From Bacilli bacterium (GTDB lineage: Bacteria > Bacillota > Bacilli > RF39 > UBA660), in the NCBI GenBank assembly GCA_017525015.1, contig JAFXUK010000004.1:124001-188000 (forward strand): a DNA stretch of 64,000 bases, in the 5' to 3' direction. Both the position numbers and the translations under genes were made by a program. Position 1 is the stretch's first letter. Each line of letters opens with the position of its first letter. The notes below the pieces were generated by a model. That model had not been told where the DNA came from. It worked only from the letters and a program-made list of their open reading frames with translations, and did no database searches. Of the stretch, positions 1 to 8,824 are shown one piece after another.

Positions 1-178
1 CATAAAAATTTCTCCATCTTAAAGCAAGATTACTATCATCTGATGAAACAATGTCACTCATGTTACCACATTCATTTTTAATAGTTCTTACATTTTCTAA
101 AATAGAAGTAAATACTTTTTCAGATCTTTCTCTTAAATCTTCTAACTCTTTAACATTAAAATTACTATATAGTGCCAT
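1..178 (-). CDS. Small helical protein, partial (3' end outside window)
   Basis: Fifty-nine codons are visible, from an ATG at 176-178 running off the left edge. A GAAGGTGA ribosome site lies just upstream. The visible protein begins MALYSNFNVKELEDL, is rich in Glu, Arg, Asn and Leu, and looks like a long helix with no membrane segment. It lies 11 bases after a 91-residue protein that also begins MAL, so the two are probably co-transcribed partners. A WXG100-like secreted role is possible, but no W-x-G motif is visible, and the function is unknown. Confidence 0.6.
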   Translation of the reverse strand, partial: MALYSNFNVKELEDLRERSEKVFTSILENVRTIKNECGNMSDIVSSDDSNLALRWRNFY

Positions 179-189
179 TATTTCACCTT

Positions 190-465
190 CTATTCATTAA
201 TCTCATCTTGAGTTGCTAAATATCTATTAGTCTTTTCATCTAAAGATTGTACAACTTGTTCCATAGAAGTCATCCAATCACTTAATGCATTTAATTGTTC
301 ATTTAAAGTTTTACCTCTATTTGTATCATGTACAAACTTTTGGAAATTTGCATCATTAAATAGTTTTCTAAACTCATCATTTGATGTAGATGCAGAATCT
401 AAATTTTTTTCGATTATTCTTAAAGAATCTCTAGCTTTTTGTATTGCTGGTCCACCTAATGCCAT
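190..465 (-). CDS. Small helical protein of unknown function (91 aa)
   Basis: The protein is 91 residues, predicted all-helical, without Cys, signal peptide or membrane segment. Its size and helix content are like WXG100/Esx-type or other small secreted helical proteins, but no clear W-x-G turn is seen (a DWMTSM segment lies near residue 63). The start is supported by AGAGGAGTGATTTT before the ATG, and a TATAAT -10 box lies at 492-497, so it can be transcribed apart from the radical SAM gene just upstream. Its position directly after a SPASM enzyme raises the possibility that it is that enzyme's substrate or partner. This is inference only. Confidence 0.65.
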   Translation of the reverse strand: MALGGPAIQKARDSLRIIEKNLDSASTSNDEFRKLFNDANFQKFVHDTNRGKTLNEQLNALSDWMTSMEQVVQSLDEKTNRYLATQDEINE

Positions 466-502
466 AAAATCACTCCTCTATTATTAGTATCATTATATCA
501 TA

Positions 503-1642
503 CTATTTTTCTTTTAAAACTCTTTTTCTAGCTTCCAAATATTCAGCTATTACCTTATCTCTTCTATCATAATCTTCTTTAAATACTTCCCTTACACAAA
601 AGTTAGGTTTCTTCTCATCCCAATCCCATGTATGGAAAGCATCACCTAAACAAGATTTCCAATCAGGACACTTCTTACATTTACTATTAGAAGTTCTATC
701 TATCTTACGATAATTTTTAAATTCATGTTCCCAAATATCAGAGAATTTTCTTTCTCTAATATTACCTTGTATTAATTCTGGTCTTCTTTCTATATCAGGA
801 CATCCAAATACATCACCATTGCTTAAAATACTAGCAACCCAATATCCTGTAAAACAGAAGAAACAATTACCTAATAATTCTGTATCTAAGTCATTACCCA
901 AGAAATGTCCACATCCATATTTAAACTTCATAGATGGATCTTCTTTTCTCTTATCAATAATAAACTTAAACATTCTCTTATATCCATCAGCATCTAATAA
1001 TAAATCATCATTACCTTTAGCTCTACCAATTGGATCTACTTCAATAAGACGCCAATCAGTAACACCTAAATCTTTAACAATCTTATAAATATCTTCTAAT
1101 TGATCTATATTCTTTTTATTAACGCAAGTAGTTACTTGTAAATCTACAATAGTAGGACACTTTTGCATTAACTTAATACCTTTACAAATCTTATCAAAAG
1201 CCCCAGGTACTTTTCTAAAAGATTCATGTAATTCTTTAACACCATCAATACTAATAGAAACTGTATCCATATGAGCTTTTTCTATTTTCTTAATTAATTT
1301 CTCATCAATTAAAATACCATTAGAAGTCATTCCCCAATGGAAACCTAAATTATGAGCATATTCCATTAATTCAAATAAATCTTTTCTAACACAAGGTTCT
1401 CCCCCTGTTATATAAAGCATTACATTTTCTGCTCCATAGTGTTCAGCTACATCATCTAAAACACCTTTAATTTCTTCACCAGTAATTTCATCTTTAGGAA
1501 TAAAATCACCACAACTACTTCCACAATGTTCACATCTAGCATTACATCTTGAAGTAACTTCAAAGAATAAAGCTTTTAACTTATGTTCCTTATAAGCTTT
1601 CTTTTTATATTCATATAAATTATTTACAAAATTTTCATCCAT
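503..1642 (-). CDS. Radical SAM/SPASM domain enzyme
   Basis: This 379-residue protein has the radical SAM cluster motif CxxxCxxC at C33, C37 and C40, a GGEP motif at residues 80-83, and a Cys-rich C-terminal SPASM region (C244, C260, C263, C281, C322, C325, C331). SPASM proteins usually bind extra iron-sulfur clusters and modify peptides or proteins, so a peptide-maturase role is likely, with the substrate unknown. It starts two bases after the stop of a small membrane protein and precedes two small helical proteins, suggesting one functional group. The start has a GAAGGTGG ribosome site. An enzyme in cofactor or anaerobic sulfatase-type maturation is an alternative. Confidence 0.88.
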   Translation of the reverse strand: MDENFVNNLYEYKKKAYKEHKLKALFFEVTSRCNARCEHCGSSCGDFIPKDEITGEEIKGVLDDVAEHYGAENVMLYITGGEPCVRKDLFELMEYAHNLGFHWGMTSNGILIDEKLIKKIEKAHMDTVSISIDGVKELHESFRKVPGAFDKICKGIKLMQKCPTIVDLQVTTCVNKKNIDQLEDIYKIVKDLGVTDWRLIEVDPIGRAKGNDDLLLDADGYKRMFKFIIDKRKEDPSMKFKYGCGHFLGNDLDTELLGNCFFCFTGYWVASILSNGDVFGCPDIERRPELIQGNIRERKFSDIWEHEFKNYRKIDRTSNSKCKKCPDWKSCLGDAFHTWDWDEKKPNFCVREVFKEDYDRRDKVIAEYLEARKRVLKEK

Positions 1643-1644
1643 AA

Positions 1645-2148
1645 TTAACCCACCTTCTTTTTAAGTTTTTTTATTAAAATACCACCTAACAAAATAAACA
1701 AGAATATACCCATAACAATAAAGTTATACTTATTAGGGTAATCATTATATTCCACAATAAAAACACCAAATATTAAGAAAGCAAAATCTAGTACTAATAT
1801 ATCATCTATTATTGAAGCAGTCTTTTCTCCAAATATAATTTCTTCCTTAAATATACCTTTAGGAACATATATGCTTTTATAATTATATCCTTCAATATAT
1901 TTTCTCTTTAATGTTAGTTCTCTTTCAATTGTTTCACCTTTATATTCAAAAGCTATTATTGTTAATACTCTTCTACCATTAGCTCCTTTACTACATGGTA
2001 TTGTTTTAACTATTCTAATAGTAACTTTTTCTCCTCTAAGTAGAATTCTTAAGTTTTTAAAAAAATCAAGTACAAAAACAATTGTTAATAAAAAAGCAAC
2101 AAATAAAAAAGGGAACATACCTAATGCTGAATTATTTTTTAATATCAT
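1645..2148 (-). CDS. Small membrane protein of unknown function
   Basis: The 167-residue protein has an N-terminal hydrophobic segment (about residues 10-28), a soluble middle part of beta character (about 35-115) and one or two hydrophobic segments near the C terminus (about 113-130 and 142-160), ending in a Lys-rich tail. No family was recognised; the layout is like DUF3592-type membrane proteins. An extended -10 box (TGGTATAAT) lies at 2172-2177. The gene ends two bases before the radical SAM gene, so translation is probably coupled. Confidence 0.7.
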   Translation of the reverse strand: MILKNNSALGMFPFLFVAFLLTIVFVLDFFKNLRILLRGEKVTIRIVKTIPCSKGANGRRVLTIIAFEYKGETIERELTLKRKYIEGYNYKSIYVPKGIFKEEIIFGEKTASIIDDILVLDFAFLIFGVFIVEYNDYPNKYNFIVMGIFLFILLGGILIKKLKKKVG

Positions 2149-2192
2149 ATATAATCAATCCTTATAAAATAATTATACCATATAGAACCATA

Positions 2193-2222
2193 TAAAAAAG
2201 ACTAAGTTTTCTTAGCCTTTCT
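2193..2222 (-). terminator. Intrinsic terminator after the 293-aa gene
   Basis: Read on the minus strand, an AAAGgCTAAG/CTTAGtCTTT stem with an AAAA loop is followed by T residues. It overlaps the end of the gene at 2212. Confidence 0.65.
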
Positions 2223-3093
2223 TTGGTCCTTCTTGTGCTTCCTTTTTTCTATCATAACCTAATATATTAAACATAGTTATTCTACGCTCATATTCATTTA
2301 AAGCTATTTCATCTTTTGATCTATTCATCTTATTCATAGCTCTATTCACAATCTTTTCCATAGTTGGATCAACTACTCTAGTTTCTTGAGGTTCAAATTT
2401 AAAATCATGATTTCCTACCACAATATGTTCTATTCTTGAATCCCTCTTTAAAGTAGTTAAATTTTTATAATATTCAGCAAACCTTTCTTGTGCTTCCATA
2501 GCTTGCTTTTCACGATTCTCATCATATAATTCATCAAATAATAAATCACCATGCGAAGATAAAGCTTTAATTATCTTTAATAGCATTGAATCTTGTGGTT
2601 CATGATGTGTTCTAATTTGTTTAAACATCATAACTGCTTCTTCTAATGTACAATCATCTTGATTTAAATAAGCAATTAAATCTAGAAAAGAATTATGATT
2701 ATCATGATTAAACAAGTTTTTAGAAATTAAAATACTATATGCTTTATCAAATAATTCCATCTTTTCTTTAGGAATCATTTCTTTAGCTCTATCATATAGT
2801 TGTCTTTTTCTTTCTTCACTTTCTAAACGTTGTTTTTTAAAGAACTCTGTTGTTCTTCTCATATATTCATCATAAGATTTTTTTAACTGTTTCTTATATT
2901 CTTCTCTTGTTATACCATATACTTCTAAATATGCATCATCTACAGTTACAGTATCAGCATATAATCTATGACCTAAAAAATCACAATAATATTTAAAAGT
3001 AGGATGATCTTTTTCATCTTGTAACATTTCTACTGTTTCTTCCAATGTATAAAACCCTAAAGAAAAATATGGCATTTCTATTCTTTCACCCAT
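2212..3093 (-). CDS. Unknown protein sharing an N-terminal domain with the Mn-riboswitch gene at 25346
   Basis: The 293-residue protein is soluble and mostly helical, with charged coiled stretches around residues 65-110. Residues about 38-62 (FLGHRLYADTVTVDDAYLEV) closely match the segment FNGHTLYSRDVTLDSAYLEV of the protein at 25346-25912, so the two share an N-terminal domain and have different tails. The start is set by a GGGGGG ribosome site, and a TTGATA-17-TAAGAT promoter lies between it and the preceding terminator. Unlike its relative it has no riboswitch leader. Function unknown. Confidence 0.72.
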   Translation of the reverse strand: MGERIEMPYFSLGFYTLEETVEMLQDEKDHPTFKYYCDFLGHRLYADTVTVDDAYLEVYGITREEYKKQLKKSYDEYMRRTTEFFKKQRLESEERKRQLYDRAKEMIPKEKMELFDKAYSILISKNLFNHDNHNSFLDLIAYLNQDDCTLEEAVMMFKQIRTHHEPQDSMLLKIIKALSSHGDLLFDELYDENREKQAMEAQERFAEYYKNLTTLKRDSRIEHIVVGNHDFKFEPQETRVVDPTMEKIVNRAMNKMNRSKDEIALNEYERRITMFNILGYDRKKEAQEGPKKG

Positions 3094-3146
3094 AAATAAC
3101 CCCCCTGACGATTATTTATCTTACACTACCAATTATTTTTTATCAA

Positions 3147-3175
3147 TAAAAAAAGATAGATTTCTCTATCTTTTT
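3147..3175 (-). terminator. Intrinsic terminator of the surface-protein operon
   Basis: The minus strand reads AAAGATAGA-GAAA-TCTATCTTT followed by a run of T, immediately after the stop of the gene at 3177. Confidence 0.85.
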
Positions 3176-3176
3176 A

Positions 3177-5498
3177 TTAATCATAAACTTCTACATGAAT
3201 ATCTGATATTGTTCCTTTAAAGAACCTTGTATATACTTGATTTTTATCTTGTGATGCACCAAATACGATATTCAATGGAGAATAATTATTTAATGGTGCT
3301 AATTTCTGATCATATAGTTCATATTCTACAGTTGTATCATTATATGTGTATCTTAGAGTAACAACTTGATTTCTACGTTCATAATGTACTTGAATTGGTA
3401 GATTTGAAGTTCTTTCTCTATGATCTTGTGAACTACCATTATTTTTCCAGTATGATACAAAATTAACAGTATCAGTATTATCATAAGGTATTCTAACAAC
3501 AAATCCAGGAACAATTTCGCCTGAAACAGGATGAGTTTCATCTTTAGCGTTCATAATTGTTGTTTGGTATTTTTCAATAGGATTTTCTAGGTCAGGATCA
3601 ACATATACAATTGTAAAGTCAATATCGAAATCTCTATCAACATTTTCTTCGCTTAAAATATTAATTCCTGTATCTAAATAATCATCTATACCATCAAATG
3701 ATATTTCTCCTTCATAATCGAATTCTGATTTAACATATTGAGCATATAAAGTAACAACATCATTATTTGTAGTTGATAAGTTAAGAACCTCATCTTTATC
3801 AAGATACTTAGTACCAGTACCATCTGGTGAAGTATTCCAACTACCAAATAAGTAATCTTCTTTAGTAAATTGTGAAGAACTTAAGCTTTGTGTTTCACCA
3901 ACATATAATTGTTGATCTTCCATTGTTCCAGTTCCACCATTAGCATCAAAATGAATACTATAATGTGGAGCTTCTTCCCATTGAGCATACAATGTAATAA
4001 CATCATTTTCATTTCCTAATCCTGAAACAACTTGTTTATCACTATAACTTGTTCCAGTTCCATCAGGTGATGTATTCCAACCAGTAAACATATAAGAATG
4101 TCTTGTAAAGCTATTAGCTTTTAACGGTTTAGAACCATTTAAAGAATATGTTTGGTCTTCCATATAACCTGTTCCACCATTAGCTTCAAAATGAATGCTA
4201 TAATGTGGAGCATCTATTAACTCGACAGTCATATTTGATAAAGTTCCTTTAAAGTAACGATATGGTTGACCATTAGAACTTAATCCCGCACCAAAAGTAG
4301 CATGATTATCAAAGAATGTACTAAAATTAGTAAAGTCATTAATTTGAATAAATGGTCCATCATCATATCTATAATATACTATACCATTTTCCTTCTTAAT
4401 TGTTACAGTTTGACCAGTAGTATATCCAGTATTTGAATTTTTTACTTTGTGTCCTAAAGTATTTATGTTCATAGTATATTTATTAGATTGATAGAAGAAA
4501 TGAACACCTGGATATGGTTCTTCCTTCTCAAACATATCAGTAAATATTGTTCCACGATCATTAGCATATCCATTATTAACATCTACTTTAAACGTAACAA
4601 CGAAATCTTTATCAGCATTTTCTTCACTGAATATTGAGACACCAGTATCGATATAATTATTACCAACAAATTCAGCTTCATCATTATGGAAATAAATCTT
4701 ATTCCATCTAGCATACAATGTCATATCAGAATTTACTATATAATCTTCACTTACTTTTTCAGTAAATGATGAATCTGTATACCATCCTTTAAATTCATAT
4801 ACATATGTACAATTTCTTTCACCATAACTTCCAGTACCACTATCACAATCATCATATGTAACTGTTGGTAATGTTCCTAAAGCTTCTCCTTCATTTCTTG
4901 TTATAGGAGAAGGATTTGGACTACCACCATTAGTAACAAATGTAATTTCATAAGGATTACTATATATTGGTGAAATAGTAACATCTTCTGTCATTGTAAA
5001 TGTATAATCAGGATTCTCAACTCCATTTGACCATTTAACAAATTCTCTACCTTGACTATCATATTGATTAGCTATCAAATGAATTGGTGAACCATAATAA
5101 TAAGTTCCTGATGGAGTTGAAGTATTAGCAACATTCTCACTATTTTCAACTACAAGTTCATATTCTTCTCTATCATACTCATATATTATTGTTACTGTAT
5201 CAAAACCAGCTATAACTGTTTGTATATCTGGTGTAATAAAACCTTCATATGTATGTACTTCTGGAGATAATGGTAATCCAATATCAATTTCTCCTTCTAA
5301 AGTTTCAACTGTTGTATATGTTACACCATCTAAATTCATTTGATTATGTTTAATAATATAATCTGTTTTACTTTTTAAAGTAAAGGTATTTATTTTAGGT
5401 TCTGGAGTTGATTTAAATAAAGCATTTACCTTATTAACAAAGAAAAATGATGAAATAAATGCAACTAAAAGAAAATTAAGTACTTTTAATTTTTTCAT
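3177..5498 (-). CDS. Large secreted surface protein with LamG-like and InlB B-type repeats
   Basis: The 773-residue protein begins with a signal peptide (about residues 1-27). An InlB/Listeria-Bacteroides-type beta repeat at about 183-266 ends in FKGWYTDSS...LYARW. Two more such repeats at about 432-507 and 512-588 both contain the block FDANGG or FEANGG, GWNTSPDGTGT or SWNTSPDGTGT, and TLYAQ. Two LamG/concanavalin-like domains (about 275-430 and 597-773) share YLDTG or YIDTG, SEEN and FFKGTISD or YFKGTLSN. No LPXTG-type or membrane anchor is seen at the C terminus, so anchoring is unclear. It is the last gene of the sortase/SipW locus and may be an adhesin or matrix component. The start has AAAGGAG upstream. 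Confidence 0.88.
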   Translation of the reverse strand: MKKLKVLNFLLVAFISSFFFVNKVNALFKSTPEPKINTFTLKSKTDYIIKHNQMNLDGVTYTTVETLEGEIDIGLPLSPEVHTYEGFITPDIQTVIAGFDTVTIIYEYDREEYELVVENSENVANTSTPSGTYYYGSPIHLIANQYDSQGREFVKWSNGVENPDYTFTMTEDVTISPIYSNPYEITFVTNGGSPNPSPITRNEGEALGTLPTVTYDDCDSGTGSYGERNCTYVYEFKGWYTDSSFTEKVSEDYIVNSDMTLYARWNKIYFHNDEAEFVGNNYIDTGVSIFSEENADKDFVVTFKVDVNNGYANDRGTIFTDMFEKEEPYPGVHFFYQSNKYTMNINTLGHKVKNSNTGYTTGQTVTIKKENGIVYYRYDDGPFIQINDFTNFSTFFDNHATFGAGLSSNGQPYRYFKGTLSNMTVELIDAPHYSIHFEANGGTGYMEDQTYSLNGSKPLKANSFTRHSYMFTGWNTSPDGTGTSYSDKQVVSGLGNENDVITLYAQWEEAPHYSIHFDANGGTGTMEDQQLYVGETQSLSSSQFTKEDYLFGSWNTSPDGTGTKYLDKDEVLNLSTTNNDVVTLYAQYVKSEFDYEGEISFDGIDDYLDTGINILSEENVDRDFDIDFTIVYVDPDLENPIEKYQTTIMNAKDETHPVSGEIVPGFVVRIPYDNTDTVNFVSYWKNNGSSQDHRERTSNLPIQVHYERRNQVVTLRYTYNDTTVEYELYDQKLAPLNNYSPLNIVFGASQDKNQVYTRFFKGTISDIHVEVYD

Positions 5499-5517
5499 AT
5501 TTCATCATCTCCTTTAA

Positions 5518-5994
5518 TTAAATTGCTTTTTTGTTATTGTCTCCCAGTAATAAGCCGGCCACTAAAAGTAAGAATATACATACTCCACATATTACCTTAC
5601 CTTTTGTACTTTGAATAGCTTTTACTGTATATCCTACTTTTGGTATTGAATATACATTCTTACCAAAGTAGTTTTCTCTAGTTGTTTTGAAACCATCAGA
5701 GACGTTATTAGCATCTCCTCTGGTTTCAAATCCATCACTAGTAATATCTATTACTCTATGAGTAACTAATGTACCATCACCCATACTAAAGGCGATGATA
5801 TCATTTTCTTTTATTTCATTAAAATCTACTTTTGTATTAATGAAACTTACACTCCCTGTTTTTATTGTTGGTTCCATTGATCCAGATATTACAACATATG
5901 GTCTAATACCATATATGTACATCGCTATACAACCAGCACCAACAATAATAATCAATGTTAATATAACATCAACTATTATCTTTAAAACTTTCAT
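5518..5994 (-). CDS. sipW: SipW-type (ER-type) signal peptidase I
   Basis: This 158-residue protein has an N-terminal membrane segment (about 8-28), the catalytic GSMEPT motif with Ser39, and VTHRV with His79 in place of the usual catalytic Lys. That replacement marks the archaeal/ER-like SipW class. A second membrane segment lies near the C terminus (about 133-150). The gene sits directly after a TasA/CalY-like protein whose signal peptide is of the SipW-dependent type, so that protein is the likely substrate. The intergenic gap is only 7 bases and has no strong ribosome site, so translation is probably coupled. Confidence 0.92.
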   Translation of the reverse strand: MKVLKIIVDVILTLIIIVGAGCIAMYIYGIRPYVVISGSMEPTIKTGSVSFINTKVDFNEIKENDIIAFSMGDGTLVTHRVIDITSDGFETRGDANNVSDGFKTTRENYFGKNVYSIPKVGYTVKAIQSTKGKVICGVCIFLLLVAGLLLGDNNKKAI

Positions 5995-6001
5995 TTTTTA
6001 A

Positions 6002-6592
6002 TTATTCGCCAGGGAAGTTAGCTGCAAATACTTCAGCTGTAGCACCAGCTACATTGTCTTTTTGAACAGCAAATGCTTTAACAGGCATTTTTAAATCTTT
6101 TGCAGTTGTTGTAGCATCAGCATCTGTTAATTCAGCAAATTGAGCATCAGTTAAATTAGCAAAAGTAACTGTACTAAATAATGTTGCTGTAGCATTTTTT
6201 GTCATACTATCTGTATGTCCATAAACTTTTACAGCTTTTCCATCAGTACAAGCAGTTTCTCTAATAGCAGTCCATCCACTATTAACTGAATAAGTAAATA
6301 ATTCAGTTTCGCCTAAGCATGGAACTTCTACTTTAACAAATACCCATGCATCTTCACTATCAGCTGCAACAGTAACTGTTGGATCCTTTTCGATTACATC
6401 ACCAGGCATCATACTTTCTGCTTTAGCTGCTCCAGTTGAAACCCAAGTTGGTTCACTTAATTCGATATCTACTTTACCAATTGTAAATACGTTTTCTTCA
6501 GCATCACTATCTGTGAAGTAAGCCATTACGCCCCCGATTGCTAATAATAAAAGTAAAACTAAAGCTGCAATAATTGTTTTTTTCTTATTCAT
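6002..6592 (-). CDS. TasA/CalY-like protein with SipW-dependent signal peptide
   Basis: The 196-residue protein starts with a Lys-rich stretch and a hydrophobic core (about residues 7-22), followed by MAYFTDSD and the VFTIGKVDIEL block that is typical of the SipW-dependent/CalY (TasA) family. The rest is a beta-rich secreted domain with PGDVIEKDPTV near residue 63, which is also common in TasA. TasA-type proteins form extracellular fibres or matrix. The neighbouring signal peptidase supports the assignment. The start has AGAGGAAAAATTT before the ATG. Confidence 0.9.
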   Translation of the reverse strand: MNKKKTIIAALVLLLLLAIGGVMAYFTDSDAEENVFTIGKVDIELSEPTWVSTGAAKAESMMPGDVIEKDPTVTVAADSEDAWVFVKVEVPCLGETELFTYSVNSGWTAIRETACTDGKAVKVYGHTDSMTKNATATLFSTVTFANLTDAQFAELTDADATTTAKDLKMPVKAFAVQKDNVAGATAEVFAANFPGE

Positions 6593-6615
6593 AAATTTTT
6601 CCTCTTTCCTTTTTT

Positions 6616-7740
6616 CTAATTATTTTTTTCTATTTTATCCTTTTCCTTCTTTTCAAGTATTAGGACTATTAATAATCCTAAAGCTGAAAGTAAGAAAACG
6701 GTAATAGACAAATCAAATTTTAAATCCCATGTTTCAGGAATTATTATGGCGCTCTCTATTAATTCTAAAGAGAACCTCCATGTTATCTTTGTCAGAATCT
6801 TACTAAATTCATTATCTAATTCTTTTGGTAATGATACTTCTAATGTTAAAGTATCACCCTTACCACTTTCATAAGTACCTAAATCTAACTTTTCTAAATC
6901 TGCTAGATTAGTTGTACTTAATACTGTACCATTACTTGTTTTTATAATTAGATTAATATTCTCTAGTAATTTTCTTTCTTCATCACTTAAGTCTTCTTTA
7001 TCAATTCTTAAGTAATATTTGTTCTTATCTTTACTACTATTTAAAATTTCAACATTTTCACTTACACTATCTCCTGGTAATAAACCGCCTAAATTATCAA
7101 AGAAACCATCATCTAATGTAATGTGTTGCTGTGCATTGTTTTCATATACCACAGTTGAACTTCCAGAACTGTTAATATCATATGTTCTATTAACACTTTC
7201 TTTTATTTCTATTCCTTCCCAATTACCATCAAAGTTTTTAGCTTGTATAGCTTCAACAAGGATGTTAACGATAACTTTTTTACCTTGATATTCATTAGTT
7301 AAATTATCAGGTATTGAAATTTCATTAAATAAATCAATTGATTCTTCTTTACCTAAAGTTGAACCATAGTAGTAATATCCATCTTTTTTATCCCAAGATG
7401 CATAATTACCATCAATATAATCTAATTCATTATATTCTTCATTGTTTATTGTGTAAGTAATCTTTGTTCTTAAATAGCATTCAATCCCGAGATTATTAAC
7501 TCTTGGAACAAGCGATATTTCTTCACCTGGCATCACTATTTTTCCATCTTCAGTAAATGGTTCGTTACTGCCATTATATTCTTCTAATTTTATTTCAACA
7601 GCGCTTGTTGAAAGTGTTGTTTCTGTATCATTTATTTCATTATTCAATGCATAAATACCAGAAATACACATTATTAAAAAGAACATTACTCCTACAAGAA
7701 ATAATCTCTTTTTACTAGCACAATATCGAACCACCTCCAT
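6616..7740 (-). CDS. Membrane-anchored TasA-related surface protein
   Basis: The 374-residue protein has an N-terminal signal-like segment (KKRLFLVGVMFFLIMCISGIY, about residues 10-30), a beta-rich ectodomain with MPGEEISLVPRVNNLG and LLPGDSVSENVEIL blocks like those in SipW-dependent surface proteins, and a C-terminal membrane segment (about 345-365) with a charged tail EKKEKDK. It could be a fibre base or anchor protein. The start is uncertain: a GGAGGTGG stretch lies inside the first codons rather than before them, and a later ATG at codon 19 would remove the basic end of the signal peptide. A TATAAT box lies upstream near 7760. Confidence 0.78.
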   Translation of the reverse strand: MEVVRYCASKKRLFLVGVMFFLIMCISGIYALNNEINDTETTLSTSAVEIKLEEYNGSNEPFTEDGKIVMPGEEISLVPRVNNLGIECYLRTKITYTINNEEYNELDYIDGNYASWDKKDGYYYYGSTLGKEESIDLFNEISIPDNLTNEYQGKKVIVNILVEAIQAKNFDGNWEGIEIKESVNRTYDINSSGSSTVVYENNAQQHITLDDGFFDNLGGLLPGDSVSENVEILNSSKDKNKYYLRIDKEDLSDEERKLLENINLIIKTSNGTVLSTTNLADLEKLDLGTYESGKGDTLTLEVSLPKELDNEFSKILTKITWRFSLELIESAIIIPETWDLKFDLSITVFLLSALGLLIVLILEKKEKDKIEKNN

Positions 7741-7773
7741 ATCATCTACTATACGTAAAAATTATAGCATATA

Positions 7774-7797
7774 AAAAGAGGTTTTTGAACCCCTTTA
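7774..7797 (-). terminator. Intrinsic terminator after sortase
   Basis: The minus strand has the stem AAAGGGGTT/AACCTCTTT with a CAAA loop, followed by T residues. It lies at the end of the sortase gene, so the genes to the left need their own promoter. Confidence 0.7.
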
Positions 7798-8487
7798 CGT
7801 TAATATTTCATATGCCTGAACTACTAATCTATCCTTGTTATTATCATGACATGTTGATAAAGTTAGTATCTGTTTAATCCCAGTTAAATCAGTATCAAAA
7901 TTGATTTTACTTCTACTTTTAAACTCTTCTAAAGTTTTTTCAAAATCATCAAAATTTCGATCAGCATAATAATCTGTACTACTAGCTTCATAAACACTAA
8001 ATATTTGATAGTATTTATTTTCACCATTAATTACTAAAAGTATCTTACCATCATTATCATCATAATAACTTTTTTTCATTAATTTATCGATATCACCAAA
8101 CATAATACCATCTTTACGATGATGACCATATATAACTATATTTTGATCATCCATACTATTTCGATAATCCATAAATATCCAACCAGCAGCATTTCTATTG
8201 CCGTCATAATCATGTCTTAAATAATAATCATTATTATTAGTTTGTACAATTGGATAATTAATATTGGTATTCTCTATTTTTATCCACCCTATTGTATCTT
8301 CATTAATCTTTATAATTTCTTCATTAATAGCATAACTATCATTGTCTAATATTAAATAATCACTTACATTATTAACAATCTTTTTTACTTTTCTTTTATC
8401 GTTATACCAAGATAAGATATTTATTAAAGAACCAATAATTAGAATAATAAATAATACTTCTAATATTTTTAGAATAGTTCTTTTCAT
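7795..8487 (-). CDS. srtB: Class B sortase
   Basis: The 230-residue transpeptidase has an N-terminal membrane anchor (about residues 4-26), the catalytic YGHH (His122), TLSTC (Cys213) and RLVVQA (Arg220) motifs, and the class B fold signatures IGWIKIENTNINYPIVQ and GWIFMDYRN. It would act outside the membrane on surface proteins. The ATG at 8485-8487 is preferred because AGGTGAT lies correctly before it; a GTG three codons earlier is part of that ribosome site. None of the neighbouring proteins ends in an obvious sorting signal, so its substrate is not clear. Confidence 0.93.
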   Translation of the reverse strand: MKRTILKILEVLFIILIIGSLINILSWYNDKRKVKKIVNNVSDYLILDNDSYAINEEIIKINEDTIGWIKIENTNINYPIVQTNNNDYYLRHDYDGNRNAAGWIFMDYRNSMDDQNIVIYGHHRKDGIMFGDIDKLMKKSYYDDNDGKILLVINGENKYYQIFSVYEASSTDYYADRNFDDFEKTLEEFKSRSKINFDTDLTGIKQILTLSTCHDNNKDRLVVQAYEILT

Positions 8488-8522
8488 AAATATCACCTAC
8501 CTATCATCTAAATTATAACATA

Positions 8523-8546
8523 TAAAAAAGAAGCATTGCTTCTTTA
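8523..8546 (-). terminator. Intrinsic terminator of zinc-ribbon gene
   Basis: The stem AAAGAAGC/GCTTCTTT with a three-base loop is followed by T residues on the minus strand. Confidence 0.8.
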
Positions 8547-8771
8547 TTCACCAAACTTAATACCACAATTAGTACAAAACTTAACTCCTGGTAATATCTT
8601 ACTACCACAGTTCTTACAATAGTTATTATTAAATATTAATTGTCTTCCACATTTTATACAATAAACAGCAGTTAAATTTATTTCTGAACCACAATACATA
8701 CAAAACTTAGTTGTTTTCTTACTACTTTTTTCTTCTTTAACTACTTTTGCATCTTTAACACTTCTTGCCAT
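8544..8771 (-). CDS. Small zinc-ribbon protein
   Basis: The protein is 75 residues with four CxxC knuckles (CMYC, CIKC, CKNC, CTNC), forming two double zinc ribbons after a Lys-rich N terminus. This family often has a membrane or regulatory partner, but here there is only the zinc-ribbon part. The start is placed at the ATG at 8769-8771 (MARSVKDAK) because GGTGAT precedes it and a TATAAT box lies a short way upstream. An earlier in-frame start would lie inside the promoter. It may bind nucleic acid or protein. Confidence 0.75.
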   Translation of the reverse strand: MARSVKDAKVVKEEKSSKKTTKFCMYCGSEINLTAVYCIKCGRQLIFNNNYCKNCGSKILPGVKFCTNCGIKFGE

Positions 8772-8797
8772 TTGTATCACCAAAAAGATTATAACAT

Positions 8798-8824
8798 AAA
8801 AAGACACTATTCAGTGTCTTTTTC
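8798..8824 (-). terminator. Intrinsic terminator
   Basis: AAAGACACT/AGTGTCTTT stem plus T-run, overlapping the end of the gene at 8807. Confidence 0.8.

Noticed and set aside
3177..3600. Sorting signal at the C terminus of the 773-aa protein
   Set aside because: The protein ends in the LamG-like domain with no hydrophobic segment or charged tail.
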